Assembly: GCA_902620405.1 (NCBI GenBank)
Contig: CACNIC010000004.1
Coordinates: 1-64,000 of the forward strand
DNA length: 64,000 nt
Source of the DNA: an uncultured SAR202 cluster bacterium
GTDB taxonomy: Bacteria > Chloroflexota > Dehalococcoidia > Lucifugimonadales > Lucifugimonadaceae
Direction: 5' to 3'
The notes beneath the pieces are model-generated. The model saw only the letters and a program-made list of their open reading frames with translations. It had not been told where the DNA came from and made no database searches. The position numbers and the translations under genes are program-made. This document shows, piece after piece, positions 9,872 through 19,345 of the stretch (positions are counted from its first letter, which is position 1; each line of letters begins with the position of its first letter).

Positions 9872-11068
9872 TTGATTTCAGAAGTTACAATGCCTAGCAT
9901 GGGTGCAGATATGTCTGAGGGAACAATTGTAAAGTGGCTTAAAAAAGAAGGCGATCAGGTCAAAAGGGGAGATAAGTTAGCTGAAATCGAAACCGACAAA
10001 ACAGTTGTTGAAATGGAGTGCTATAACGATGGAATTTTAAAAAAAATTATTGTTCAAGAGGGTCAAGCGGTCCCAGTTGGAGATTTAATAGCATTTATTG
10101 GCGATGAAAGTGATGAGGTTCCTGAAGCCTCTTCTTCACAAAGTGCACCTATTGAATCAAATGCAAATGATTCATCTCAAGTTGAAAATAAGCCTGAACC
10201 AACACCTTCTCAAAGTAATGTAAAAGTAAAAGCTAGCCCAATTGCAAAAAAATTAGCCACTGAATTAGGGGTTGATCTTGGTGCGATAAATGGAACTGGT
10301 CCTGGAGGAAGAATCACAAGAGAAGATGTTGAGGCAGCCGCAAAAGGAGGTTCTTCAGTAGGGGATTCAAATGAAGCAAGTGGTGAATCTAAAAACATTC
10401 CTCTGACTCCAATGAGGAAAGCAATTGCTGGTGTTGTTTCTAAAAGTAAGTCTGAGATACCACATTTTTACATAAGTAATAGTGCAAATATGACTGAAGT
10501 GATCAAGAAAAGATCAGAATTTAACGAAAAAAATAATGTCAAAGTATCTGTAAATGACATAATATTATTTGCTGTTACACAAGCTTTAAAGAAATTCCCT
10601 AAATTTAATTCTTCATTTAATCAGGATAGTTTAATTGAGCATAAAAATATAAATATTGGTATGGCAATTGCTTTGCCTGTTGGACTAATTGTTCCTGCAG
10701 TTCTAGGCTGCGAAGAAAAAAGTTTGATGGAAATATCAAATGCTGCAAAAGATCTTGCAAGCAGGGCTAAAGGAAGTGGATCACCATTAACTCAAGAAGA
10801 AAATAATGGGGCAACATTTAGTGTCAGCAACTTAGGGATGTTTGATATAGATGAATTTGTGGCAATTGTTGTTCCACCTCAATCAGCAATATTATCTGTC
10901 GGTAAAGCAAACGATGAAGTAATAGTTGAAGATGGAAACATGGTTATATCAAAAATTATGAAGATGACACTTTCTGTTGACCATCGAGTAAATGATGGTG
11001 CTGAAGCAGCAATGTTTTTAGGTGAATTGAAACAAATACTAGAGAACCCAGATCAAATTTTTGGGTAG
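9872..11068 (+). CDS. pdhC: Dihydrolipoamide acetyltransferase (PDH E2)
   Basis: Lipoyl domain (EIETDKTVVEM), E3-binding domain (SPIAKKLATELGVDL), catalytic domain (SVDHRVNDGA); TTG start preceded by AAGGAGGT. Confidence 0.92.
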   Translation: MISEVTMPSMGADMSEGTIVKWLKKEGDQVKRGDKLAEIETDKTVVEMECYNDGILKKIIVQEGQAVPVGDLIAFIGDESDEVPEASSSQSAPIESNANDSSQVENKPEPTPSQSNVKVKASPIAKKLATELGVDLGAINGTGPGGRITREDVEAAAKGGSSVGDSNEASGESKNIPLTPMRKAIAGVVSKSKSEIPHFYISNSANMTEVIKKRSEFNEKNNVKVSVNDIILFAVTQALKKFPKFNSSFNQDSLIEHKNINIGMAIALPVGLIVPAVLGCEEKSLMEISNAAKDLASRAKGSGSPLTQEENNGATFSVSNLGMFDIDEFVAIVVPPQSAILSVGKANDEVIVEDGNMVISKIMKMTLSVDHRVNDGAEAAMFLGELKQILENPDQIFG

Positions 11069-12653
11069 TATGTATTTTCAAGAAGAATTTACAACAGAAG
11101 AAAAAGATATCTTATTAAACCACTTTTCAAATATAGATAAGCCTGTTTTTTGCTTAATTAATATGCCAGAAGTTGTAAAAGGAGCACTTTACGCAAGATA
11201 TAGCAGGTCTTCTAAATCTTTAAGGAGATTATTTTTGGATGAATTTTGGAGTGAAGGTAATCTGGGTGACTCAATTGAAATAGACAGTTCAAAGGCAGAA
11301 AGTTTATATGAAAGGGTTTTTACTCAATATGGTGATGACTCTGTTGCTCAACTAGGTTCAGCTCATTTAGCTTGCGAACAGGCATCAAACATTCTAACTA
11401 AAATTCTTGAGTGGGGAAGAATTGCTTCTTATTTAGAACAAAGTACAAGATATATCTATTATGATCAAAAAATTGGAGACAAATTTAGGTATATAACTCC
11501 ACCTGAACTAAATAAATCAAATTTAAAAAAAGAATATGAAGAAACAATGGATACTATTTTTGAAACGTATTCAAAAGTTGTTCGGAGTCTTGTTGAAATT
11601 TACAAAGTTGAGTTTCCCAAAGAAGAATCAGTTTCATTGCAAGCATACAATGGCACTATCCGTGCTAAAGCTTGTGATGTTGCAAGGTACTTTTTACCTT
11701 CTTCTACAATTTCAAATGTTGGTATATTTGCCAGTGGGCAAGCATATGAACACATGTTGATGAAAATGAGAATACATAAATCAGAAGAAGTAAGAAATTA
11801 TGCAGATATGATTCTAGTTGAATTAAGAAAGGTCATACCCTCTTTTTTGAAAAGAGTTGACGTTGAAAGCAGGGGCGTGGAGTGGTCAAATTATCTGAAA
11901 AATAACCAAGACAACATAGATAATTATGTTCTAGAAAATTTAAATAATTCACCGTCTGTGGCTCCAGAAGTAAATCTTGTAGAGTTTGAAAATGATGCTG
12001 AAAGAAAAATTGCTGCTTATTGCTTGTATTCATCTTCTCAAAAATCAATTGAAGATTTAAAGCAAATTGTTAATAAAATGCCTGATGATGAAATAAAAAA
12101 TATTCTAAATAAATATACTGGAGTCAGGAAAAATAGGAGGCATAAACCTGGAAGAGCGTTTGAAAATTCTTATTATACTTTTGACATACTGTCTGATTAT
12201 GGATCATTTAGAGACCTTCAAAGACATAGGTTAATGACAATAGAATGGCAAAAAATGAATCCTGAATTAGGATTTAATTTCCCTGATGAAGTAAAAAAGA
12301 CTCCTTATGAAAATGAGTGTAAAGAGTTGATAGCTAAATCAAAAGAACTTTATAAAAAACTTGAAGCAAATTTCCCTCATCTTAAAGAATACTCACTATT
12401 ATTTGGCCACAATATTAGGTATTCAATGACAATGAATGTGAGACAAGCATTTCACTTAATTGAGTTAAGAACTGCCAAACAAGGGCACATCTCTTACAGA
12501 AAAGTTTGTATGAAAATGCACGATCAAATAAAAGATATTGCAGGTCATTCAAATTTTTATGAGTTGATGAATTTTACTGACCACGAAGAATATGAATTGC
12601 AAAGATTAGACAGTGAAGTAAAACAAGCTAAAAAAAAGGAAAATTTTAATTAA
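11061..12653 (+). CDS. Tandem ThyX-like (FAD-dependent thymidylate synthase-family) protein
   Basis: 530 aa, about twice a canonical ThyX; C-terminal half has QRHRLMTIEW, N-terminal half has a degenerate ARYSRSSKSLRR; second-half motif NVRQAFHLIELRTAKQGH. Confidence 0.75.
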   Translation: MGSMYFQEEFTTEEKDILLNHFSNIDKPVFCLINMPEVVKGALYARYSRSSKSLRRLFLDEFWSEGNLGDSIEIDSSKAESLYERVFTQYGDDSVAQLGSAHLACEQASNILTKILEWGRIASYLEQSTRYIYYDQKIGDKFRYITPPELNKSNLKKEYEETMDTIFETYSKVVRSLVEIYKVEFPKEESVSLQAYNGTIRAKACDVARYFLPSSTISNVGIFASGQAYEHMLMKMRIHKSEEVRNYADMILVELRKVIPSFLKRVDVESRGVEWSNYLKNNQDNIDNYVLENLNNSPSVAPEVNLVEFENDAERKIAAYCLYSSSQKSIEDLKQIVNKMPDDEIKNILNKYTGVRKNRRHKPGRAFENSYYTFDILSDYGSFRDLQRHRLMTIEWQKMNPELGFNFPDEVKKTPYENECKELIAKSKELYKKLEANFPHLKEYSLLFGHNIRYSMTMNVRQAFHLIELRTAKQGHISYRKVCMKMHDQIKDIAGHSNFYELMNFTDHEEYELQRLDSEVKQAKKKENFN

Positions 12654-14113
12654 TTTTTAATTGACGTCATGATGTAGCCAATAGGAATTGAAATTATGCA
12701 AATTATTAATCCTATTAGAAAAAATTCCTGAAATACTTGTAACCCAGAATTTAGAGTTACATCAGTCAATTCTTGTTGTGCTAAAGGGTCAAGTGAAAAA
12801 CCTTCTAGATCGCTTGTAAGTTGAGAAAATCTTGTAGTTCCCCATGCAGTAAGGGAAGACAAGCCAATTGTCATTCCAAGCATTCTTGATAAAGTTAGTA
12901 TCGATGATGCTGACCCTCTTTCAGTGTCTTGAATATTTTTCATTGCACAGTAAGTAATTGGAGAAATGCAAACTCCAAAACCTAACCCAAGAAGAGATAG
13001 ATGTATTGTCATACTTGGGTCTTTAATATCTAAGCCCCACCCATACATAAAATAAAAACCAATCGAAATTAATATAAATCCAATCATCAGAGGAATCTTA
13101 GAATTAATTCTTTCAGTTAAAATTCCACCTAAAAAAGCCCCTATTGAAAGAGCGATAGTCAATCTCAGAAGCCTTAAGCCGCCTTCCAATGGTGACGCTC
13201 CCATAATTGTTTCGGCCATTACTGGAACAGTTATTATAGCTATAATTAATCCAATACCAATAAAGAAATGGGTAAGATTTGAAATTAAAAATAATTTATC
13301 TTTTATTATTTTTCTTGGGACAATAAATTCACTTCCTGATTTATACCTCAACACTCCAAAAATTATAAATATTATGCTTGCTATTAAGAATAAAATTAAT
13401 AGGCTATTTGATTTTGATATCTGAGCACATGCGATAGTTATTGAGGATATGATAATAAAGAAAATAAAAGATCCTAGATAGTCAATTTTTATATTTTGAA
13501 CTTTATTTTTTGGTATCCAAATTATTAAACTTATCATTATTAATAAAGTTGGAGGAATATTTATCCAAAAGGCCCATTCCCAAGATGATATTTGAGTAAT
13601 GAAACCGCCTACTAAAGGTCCAAATACACCTCCAGCTTCAGCACTTGCACCTATAATACCGTATGCAATTGGAAGCTTTCTTCTAGGTAACAAGAATCCT
13701 GCAGCAGCGATTGAAATAGGTACTAATGCTCCTCCACCAATAGACTGAATAAACCTTGTAGCTAAAATCCAATTTACATTTGGTTCTCTGTGAAAAATTT
13801 TTGAAATTTCTGGGCTCAATGCAGTCAAAATGGAACCTATTAAAAAAATAATTAATGAAGCTAAAAATAAATTCCTAAAACCAAATTTATCTGAAAGCCT
13901 TCCAGTTAAAGGCATAATTGCGGTATACCCAATTAAATAAATTGTTATAAGCCAGGATGCAATATCTAAACTAGTTACAGGAATTTCAAAATCAATCATA
14001 ATCTGAGGAAGAATAGTTACAACCTTTGTTTGATCGTCAGCTCCAAGAAAAACACCTGCGCAAAATGGCAACAACAAAACATAGTCAGAAAAATATGAAT
14101 ATATTTTTTTCAT
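12650..14113 (-). CDS. MFS transporter, EmrB/QacA (DHA2-like) family
   Basis: 487 aa, many hydrophobic helices; SWLITIYLIGYTAIMPLTGRLSDKFGFRN and QSIGGGALVPI motifs. Confidence 0.85.
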   Translation of the reverse strand: MKKIYSYFSDYVLLLPFCAGVFLGADDQTKVVTILPQIMIDFEIPVTSLDIASWLITIYLIGYTAIMPLTGRLSDKFGFRNLFLASLIIFLIGSILTALSPEISKIFHREPNVNWILATRFIQSIGGGALVPISIAAAGFLLPRRKLPIAYGIIGASAEAGGVFGPLVGGFITQISSWEWAFWINIPPTLLIMISLIIWIPKNKVQNIKIDYLGSFIFFIIISSITIACAQISKSNSLLILFLIASIIFIIFGVLRYKSGSEFIVPRKIIKDKLFLISNLTHFFIGIGLIIAIITVPVMAETIMGASPLEGGLRLLRLTIALSIGAFLGGILTERINSKIPLMIGFILISIGFYFMYGWGLDIKDPSMTIHLSLLGLGFGVCISPITYCAMKNIQDTERGSASSILTLSRMLGMTIGLSSLTAWGTTRFSQLTSDLEGFSLDPLAQQELTDVTLNSGLQVFQEFFLIGLIICIISIPIGYIMTSIKN

Positions 14114-14802
14114 TAGAATGGAGGATTTACTTCAAATTCAGAATCAACATCCCAAATTTCGATAATTCTTATTACGTTATCTTCATCTAAAGGATTAACT
14201 TTTCCTTCAATTCTAGCAGAGAGAACATTCATGTTATTTAAGTCTATTTCAAGTACAACATCAGCAATTTTTGACTTATCAGATACTCCAACCAAAGGTT
14301 CAAAAACCATAGCAGCAACTTTTCCAGATATTTTTATTTTACTTCCTGATTGTGCGCCTAAAATAGGATTATTTATGTTTGTTAATATATCTTTTACTAC
14401 TTCACCTACATCAAATGTCCCAAAAGGACTTTGGCCTTGAGGAATTTCACTCCACTTTTGATTAATAGGGTTTGTCCAATAACTTCTTTCATTAATTAAT
14501 ATAACGTCCAATTTGATTAATTGGCCTAACGTGATTGCATTTGTTTCTAAGCTAACTCTTCTTGGTAAAATTATTTCTCCTCTTGCAGATTTAAGTTGAT
14601 AAGAACCACTTGCAAGACTAGTTAATCCTTCTTCGTGTTCTAAACTGAATCTAAATGAATTCCATTCAGATACTCTTGAAGAAGAATTTGTAATAATTTC
14701 ATTTGCAGTTAAGTTATTCTCAACTTGATCAGAACAAGATATTAAAAATAAAAAAAGTATTGTCAAAATAGTTTGGTATTTATTTTTAAAAATTAATTTC
14801 AT
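14113..14802 (-). CDS. LppX/LprAFG (LprG)-like lipoprotein
   Basis: Lipobox LFLISC; LprG-type layout (S...FRFSLEHEEG, YWTNPINQKWSEIP, VVKDILTN); overlaps the MFS gene by 1 nt. Confidence 0.65.
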   Translation of the reverse strand: MKLIFKNKYQTILTILFLFLISCSDQVENNLTANEIITNSSSRVSEWNSFRFSLEHEEGLTSLASGSYQLKSARGEIILPRRVSLETNAITLGQLIKLDVILINERSYWTNPINQKWSEIPQGQSPFGTFDVGEVVKDILTNINNPILGAQSGSKIKISGKVAAMVFEPLVGVSDKSKIADVVLEIDLNNMNVLSARIEGKVNPLDEDNVIRIIEIWDVDSEFEVNPPF

Positions 14803-14803
14803 T

Positions 14804-14923
14804 TTAAGGATCCGAACAATCTCTTATATAGCCACAATTTTGACATTTGATTTTACAGTGTACATCTAAAATTTTAGCACCACATATGATGCATGTATGC
14901 TCTTTTTCATCTTTATTAAACAT
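14804..14923 (-). CDS. 39-aa zinc-ribbon microprotein MFNKDEKEHTCIICGAKILDVHCKIKCQNCGYIRDCSDP (absent from the ORF track)
   Basis: Hand translation of the reverse strand; CxxCG...HC...CxxCG...DCSDP cysteine pattern; 1 nt upstream of the lipoprotein gene. Confidence 0.75.
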   Translation of the reverse strand: MFNKDEKEHTCIICGAKILDVHCKIKCQNCGYIRDCSDP

Positions 14924-14984
14924 ATTTTTAGTTTATTTTTCTCCCTTGATATTACAAATAATATAAAATAATATTGCATTAGTT

Positions 14985-15070
14985 TAAGGGGGAGCACATT
15001 GCTGAGAGGGTAAAGTAAATCTTTACCGACCCGTAATACCTGATTTCTGGATAATGCCAGCGAAGGGAAA
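14985..15070 (+). ncRNA. TPP (thiamine pyrophosphate) riboswitch
   Basis: THI-box core CTGAGAGGG ... GACCCGTAATACCTGATTTCTGGATAATGCCAGCGAAGGGAA directly upstream of thiamine-type ABC transporter genes. Confidence 0.95.
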
Positions 15071-15075
15071 ATTTA

Positions 15076-15792
15076 TTGAATTCGATTCTAAAAGTTAAAA
15101 ACCTAAAGAAGTCTTATCAAGATAAAGTAATCTTTGAAAAAATTAGTTTTGACCTTCATGAAAACCAAATAATTTCAATATTGGGCCCCAGTGGTATTGG
15201 AAAAACAACACTTTTAAATGTAATTTCTGGAATCGACAAAGAATTTGATGGAAGTATTAATTTGAATTCTAAAATCCACCATGCAAAAGAAAATTTTGCT
15301 TTTTCTCAATCAAAAGATTTATTAATTCCTTGGAAAAACGTGATTGATAATGCTGTTTTTTCACTTGAATTATCTGGTGTAAAAAAAGAAAAGTCTTATC
15401 CGGTTGCAAAAAAACTTATGTCAGACTTTTTCTTAAAAGGTTCTGAATTCAAATACCCTCATCAGTTATCTAAAGGGATGAAACAAAGAGTTTCACTAAT
15501 CAGGTCATTTTTAACTGGTAGACCAATATTGCTACTTGATGAACCTTTTAGCCCTCTTGATTCAATAACAAGAGACGATTTGCAAGATTGGCTAATTGAT
15601 ATCTTAAAAAAACATAATAAATCTGTTGTTTTAGTTACACACGATATTGATGAGGCATTGAAGATTTCAAATAAATTGATCATCTTAAATGGTGAACCGG
15701 CAAAAATTGTTGATGAAATAGATATTAATAAAAAAACAAACCATAAAGAATTGAAAGTAAAAATTAGAAGCCTTCTAAAAAGAAATGAATAA
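15076..15792 (+). CDS. ABC transporter ATP-binding protein, thiamine-precursor type (ThiZ-like)
   Basis: Walker A GPSGIGKTT, LSKGMKQRVSL, LLDEPFSPLD; downstream of the TPP riboswitch; TTG start. Confidence 0.88.
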   Translation: MNSILKVKNLKKSYQDKVIFEKISFDLHENQIISILGPSGIGKTTLLNVISGIDKEFDGSINLNSKIHHAKENFAFSQSKDLLIPWKNVIDNAVFSLELSGVKKEKSYPVAKKLMSDFFLKGSEFKYPHQLSKGMKQRVSLIRSFLTGRPILLLDEPFSPLDSITRDDLQDWLIDILKKHNKSVVLVTHDIDEALKISNKLIILNGEPAKIVDEIDINKKTNHKELKVKIRSLLKRNE

Positions 15793-16546
15793 ACTAAATT
15801 TACAATTTATACCATCTATGTTTTTAATATTTATTTTATTTATTTTATGGGAAGTATTGGTAAGGGCATTTAATGTGGAAGAATGGTTTCTTCCGCCTCC
15901 GTCACTAATTTTTAATGAATTATTTTCATCTTATAAAATAATTTTTGATCATTTTTTAACAACATTTACTGAAGTAGTAGTTGGCCTTATTTTATCTGCA
16001 GTTATAGCAATAAATATTGCAATAGTAATTTTCTTTTTTAAAAATTTAGAAAAAAGTATTTATCCTTTGCTTATTGCTAGTCAAACAATACCTGTAATCA
16101 CACTTTCACCTTTATTACTTGTTTGGTTCGGACCGAATATACTTTCAAAAATTATTATTGTAATTATTATTTCCTTCTTTCCAATTATTGTTAATTTCTT
16201 AGATGGATTAAAGTCAGTGGATGCAGAAATGATAAAAATGTCTGAACAATTTGGTGCTTCAAAATTACAAATATTTTATAAAATTCAAGTTCCTTATTCT
16301 TTCCCTTATTTTATTTCGGGAATGAAAATAGCATCAGTATCTTCAGTAATTGGTGCAGTAGTAGGCGAATGGGTAGGAGCAAGTAGTGGACTAGGTTGGT
16401 TAATAAAAATTTCATCGCCTCAATTTTTAACTGAAAGGGTTTTTGCATCTATATTTGTTCTCTCTTTTTTGGCGATAGCATTATTTTTATTTTTTTATTA
16501 TTTAGAAAAATTAGTATTAAAAAAGTATCCGATTAGAGGAGGGTAG
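15785..16546 (+). CDS. ABC transporter permease, thiamine-precursor type (ThiX-like)
   Basis: SsuC/TauC-like BPD permease; EAA-like loop EMIKMSEQFGASKLQIFYKIQVP. Confidence 0.87.
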   Translation: MNKLNLQFIPSMFLIFILFILWEVLVRAFNVEEWFLPPPSLIFNELFSSYKIIFDHFLTTFTEVVVGLILSAVIAINIAIVIFFFKNLEKSIYPLLIASQTIPVITLSPLLLVWFGPNILSKIIIVIIISFFPIIVNFLDGLKSVDAEMIKMSEQFGASKLQIFYKIQVPYSFPYFISGMKIASVSSVIGAVVGEWVGASSGLGWLIKISSPQFLTERVFASIFVLSFLAIALFLFFYYLEKLVLKKYPIRGG

Positions 16547-16547
16547 A

Positions 16548-17483
16548 ATGAAAAAATTATTATTGATAATTGTGTTTACTTTAATTTCTTGTAGTAACGA
16601 ACAAGAATTAATTGATATTTCACTGGCATTAGATTGGTATCCAAATTCTAATCATGCAGGAATATATTACGGTATTGAAAATGGCTATTTTGAAGAAAAT
16701 GATATTAATGTAGATGTGTATACACCTTCTGATCCAGCTTCAATTCTTCAAACTGTTGCATCAGGAAGAGATGAGTTTGGAATAAGTTATCAACCCGATT
16801 TACTCCTAGCTAGAAGTGAAGGTATTCCAGTTGTTGCTGTTCACTCTATTGTGAAGACACCTCTAAATTCCATTATGACATTAGGAGATTCTGGTATAGA
16901 TAATCCATCCAAACTAAAAAATAAAACAATTGGATATCCAGGTATACCGTTAAACATCGGTATATTAAGTTCAATTCTTGAAGAGCAGAGCTTAACAATT
17001 GATGATGTTGAATTGGTAGACGTTGGATTTGACCTTGTCCCAGCATTATTAAGTGAAAGAGTAGATGCAATAATAGGTGCATTTTGGTCTCATGAATCGA
17101 TATTGATTGAACTAGAAGGAAGGGAAGTAAATATTCTAAAATTTGAGGAATGGGGCATTCCAAAATACCATGAACTTGTTCTTGTAACTAGTGAAGAATA
17201 TTTAAAAAATAACAAGGAAATTGTTGAAAAATTTGTTGATGCTTTTTCACGAGGTTATGAAAAATCCATAGAAAATAATGATGAATCAATGAAAGCATTG
17301 ATTGCTGCATTCCCTGAAGTGAATGTTGAACTAGAAACTCAAGGAATTAAATTATTGTCTCCGTTATGGCAAGAAAGCTTTGATTCTGATGGAATGGACA
17401 GCTGGAATAAATTTGGAGATTGGATGAAAGATAAAGGGCTTATTAGTGAAAGCCTAGATGTTGAAAAATCTATTATGAAATAA
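16548..17483 (+). CDS. ABC transporter substrate-binding lipoprotein, NMT1/THI5-like (ThiY-like)
   Basis: Lipobox LISC; ALDWYPNSNHAGIYYGIENGYFEENDI typical of the ThiY/THI5 family. Confidence 0.88.
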   Translation: MKKLLLIIVFTLISCSNEQELIDISLALDWYPNSNHAGIYYGIENGYFEENDINVDVYTPSDPASILQTVASGRDEFGISYQPDLLLARSEGIPVVAVHSIVKTPLNSIMTLGDSGIDNPSKLKNKTIGYPGIPLNIGILSSILEEQSLTIDDVELVDVGFDLVPALLSERVDAIIGAFWSHESILIELEGREVNILKFEEWGIPKYHELVLVTSEEYLKNNKEIVEKFVDAFSRGYEKSIENNDESMKALIAAFPEVNVELETQGIKLLSPLWQESFDSDGMDSWNKFGDWMKDKGLISESLDVEKSIMK

Positions 17484-18053
17484 TTCGTAATCTTCAGATG
17501 TATTAATATCTATATTTGATGAAAAGTCAGTCGTTTTAAACCTAATAATTGACTCTGAGTTGTTTTTGATAATTTCTCTTATTCCAAATGATTCTTCTTT
17601 AATATTAGATAAATCATCTAAAAATAAATTTGAAAAAATTATTGGGTGACCTCCATGACCTTCTTTGTAGGGCATCGATATCTTTTTATTTAATGGGTTA
17701 GTAATGTGGAAATTGACAACTTTATTAATAAGGTCCTCTGTTCTTGGCTGGTCTACTGCTATGAGTAAAATGTCATTTTGATCGTTCCCAATATAAGAAA
17801 TTCCTTTCTTTATTGAAGATGTTTTTCCGCTTAAGTAATTATTATTTTCTGCAATTTTAATTTCATTTTTGAAAATAGACTTTTTAACTTTTTCTGATTC
17901 TGATCCAACAACTACAATTTTTTCAGTAATACTCTTGTGACTCAAAGAATTTATTTGATAGTTAATTAGGTTTTCATTTCCCCAATTAAGCAAAGCCTTT
18001 GTAGACCCAATTCTTTTTCCTTCACCTGCCGCCAGAATAATAGCTGAAATCAT
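17454..18053 (-). CDS. MobA-like NTP transferase / molybdenum cofactor cytidylyltransferase-like (MocA-like)
   Basis: N-terminal ISAIILAAGEGKRIGSTKALL; adjacent to xdhC-like gene. Confidence 0.8.
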   Translation of the reverse strand: MISAIILAAGEGKRIGSTKALLNWGNENLINYQINSLSHKSITEKIVVVGSESEKVKKSIFKNEIKIAENNNYLSGKTSSIKKGISYIGNDQNDILLIAVDQPRTEDLINKVVNFHITNPLNKKISMPYKEGHGGHPIIFSNLFLDDLSNIKEESFGIREIIKNNSESIIRFKTTDFSSNIDINTSEDYELFHNRFFNI

Positions 18054-18056
18054 TTA

Positions 18057-19169
18057 TTACTTTGAATTACTAATAATTTTCTTAAATAATTTTTCATCAA
18101 GTTTCATAGGCATTGAAGAAGAGTTATTTCTAAAACTTATCATCTCAGCGACAATGCTAACGGCTATTTCATTTGGAGTTCTAGCTCCAATATCTAAGCC
18201 TGCAGGAGAACGAACTTCTCTTAATCTTTCTTCAGAAATACCTTTTTTCAATAGAGATTCATAAATTAATATTGCTTTTCTTTTACTGCCCAGCAAGGCA
18301 ACATATTTTGCATCTGTTTTTACTGCTTTTTCAAGCACTATATCATCAAAATTATGACCTCTTGTAGCTATGATAATAAATGTATTTTTTCTAATAGGCA
18401 GTTCATCAAATGCATTGTCAAAATCGGAGTTTACTATTTTTTCGGCTTCGGGAAACCTTTCACTGTTAGCAAAATCTTTCCTGTCATCTACCACCCAAAC
18501 ATTAAAGCCAGATGCTTTTGCAAGTGGCGCAATGGCTTTACCGACGTGTCCGCCTCCAGCAATTAATATAGCTGGGTCTGTCGTAATACCTTCAACGAAT
18601 ATTTTTGTTTCATCTAGTTCGATTATTTTATTATTTCCAAAAGTCATTAATTCATTTGAAATATCTGAAATTTCTTTTATAAATTTTTCATTACTGATAT
18701 TTCCAAAAACCTCACCATTATCTTTAATAATTAACTTATTACCAATTTCATTTTTTTCTTTTGAATCAACTATTGTTGCAGAGGCTAAAGAAAATTCACC
18801 TTTATAACCTTTTTCGATCTCACATAATATTTTTTCATTGATTTTGACATTAGATTTTCTGTATGGGTCGATTAAAAAATACATTGTTCCGCCGCATACT
18901 AATCCATCATTTGCAGCCAGATCTTCATTTAAAACATAATCTTGATACTTTGATTTGCCGCCCTTTTCAAGAATTTCTTTTGATGCAAACCAAATATCTC
19001 CTTCAACGCAGCCACCACCCAAAGTTCCAATAGTTTTACCATCGGTCTTTACTAAAAGTTTTGATCCAGGCTTTTGGGGAGTTGAGCCAGAGGTCTTCAC
19101 AACTGATGCAACAACAAACTCATTGCCACCATTTAATTCTTCTAATGCTTTATTAAATACTTCTTTCAT
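18057..19169 (-). CDS. XdhC/CoxI family protein
   Basis: VKTSGSTPQKPGSKLLV, GTLGGGCVEG, LIAGGGHVGKAIAPLA, RSPAGLDIGARTPNEIAVSI. Confidence 0.92.
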   Translation of the reverse strand: MKEVFNKALEELNGGNEFVVASVVKTSGSTPQKPGSKLLVKTDGKTIGTLGGGCVEGDIWFASKEILEKGGKSKYQDYVLNEDLAANDGLVCGGTMYFLIDPYRKSNVKINEKILCEIEKGYKGEFSLASATIVDSKEKNEIGNKLIIKDNGEVFGNISNEKFIKEISDISNELMTFGNNKIIELDETKIFVEGITTDPAILIAGGGHVGKAIAPLAKASGFNVWVVDDRKDFANSERFPEAEKIVNSDFDNAFDELPIRKNTFIIIATRGHNFDDIVLEKAVKTDAKYVALLGSKRKAILIYESLLKKGISEERLREVRSPAGLDIGARTPNEIAVSIVAEMISFRNNSSSMPMKLDEKLFKKIISNSK

Positions 19170-19254
19170 ATTTATAATTTTACTCTAGAAATATGTATTG
19201 TAGAAGTTGCTTGCAAATTTCTATATTGTGTTTAAGATATTGTTAGCATGTTTC

Positions 19255-19330
<76 letters not shown>

Positions 19331-19345
19331 TGTTAAAATAATTTC

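Noticed and set aside
18370-18807. 145-aa plus-strand ORF
   Set aside because: Antisense to xdhC-like gene; shadow ORF
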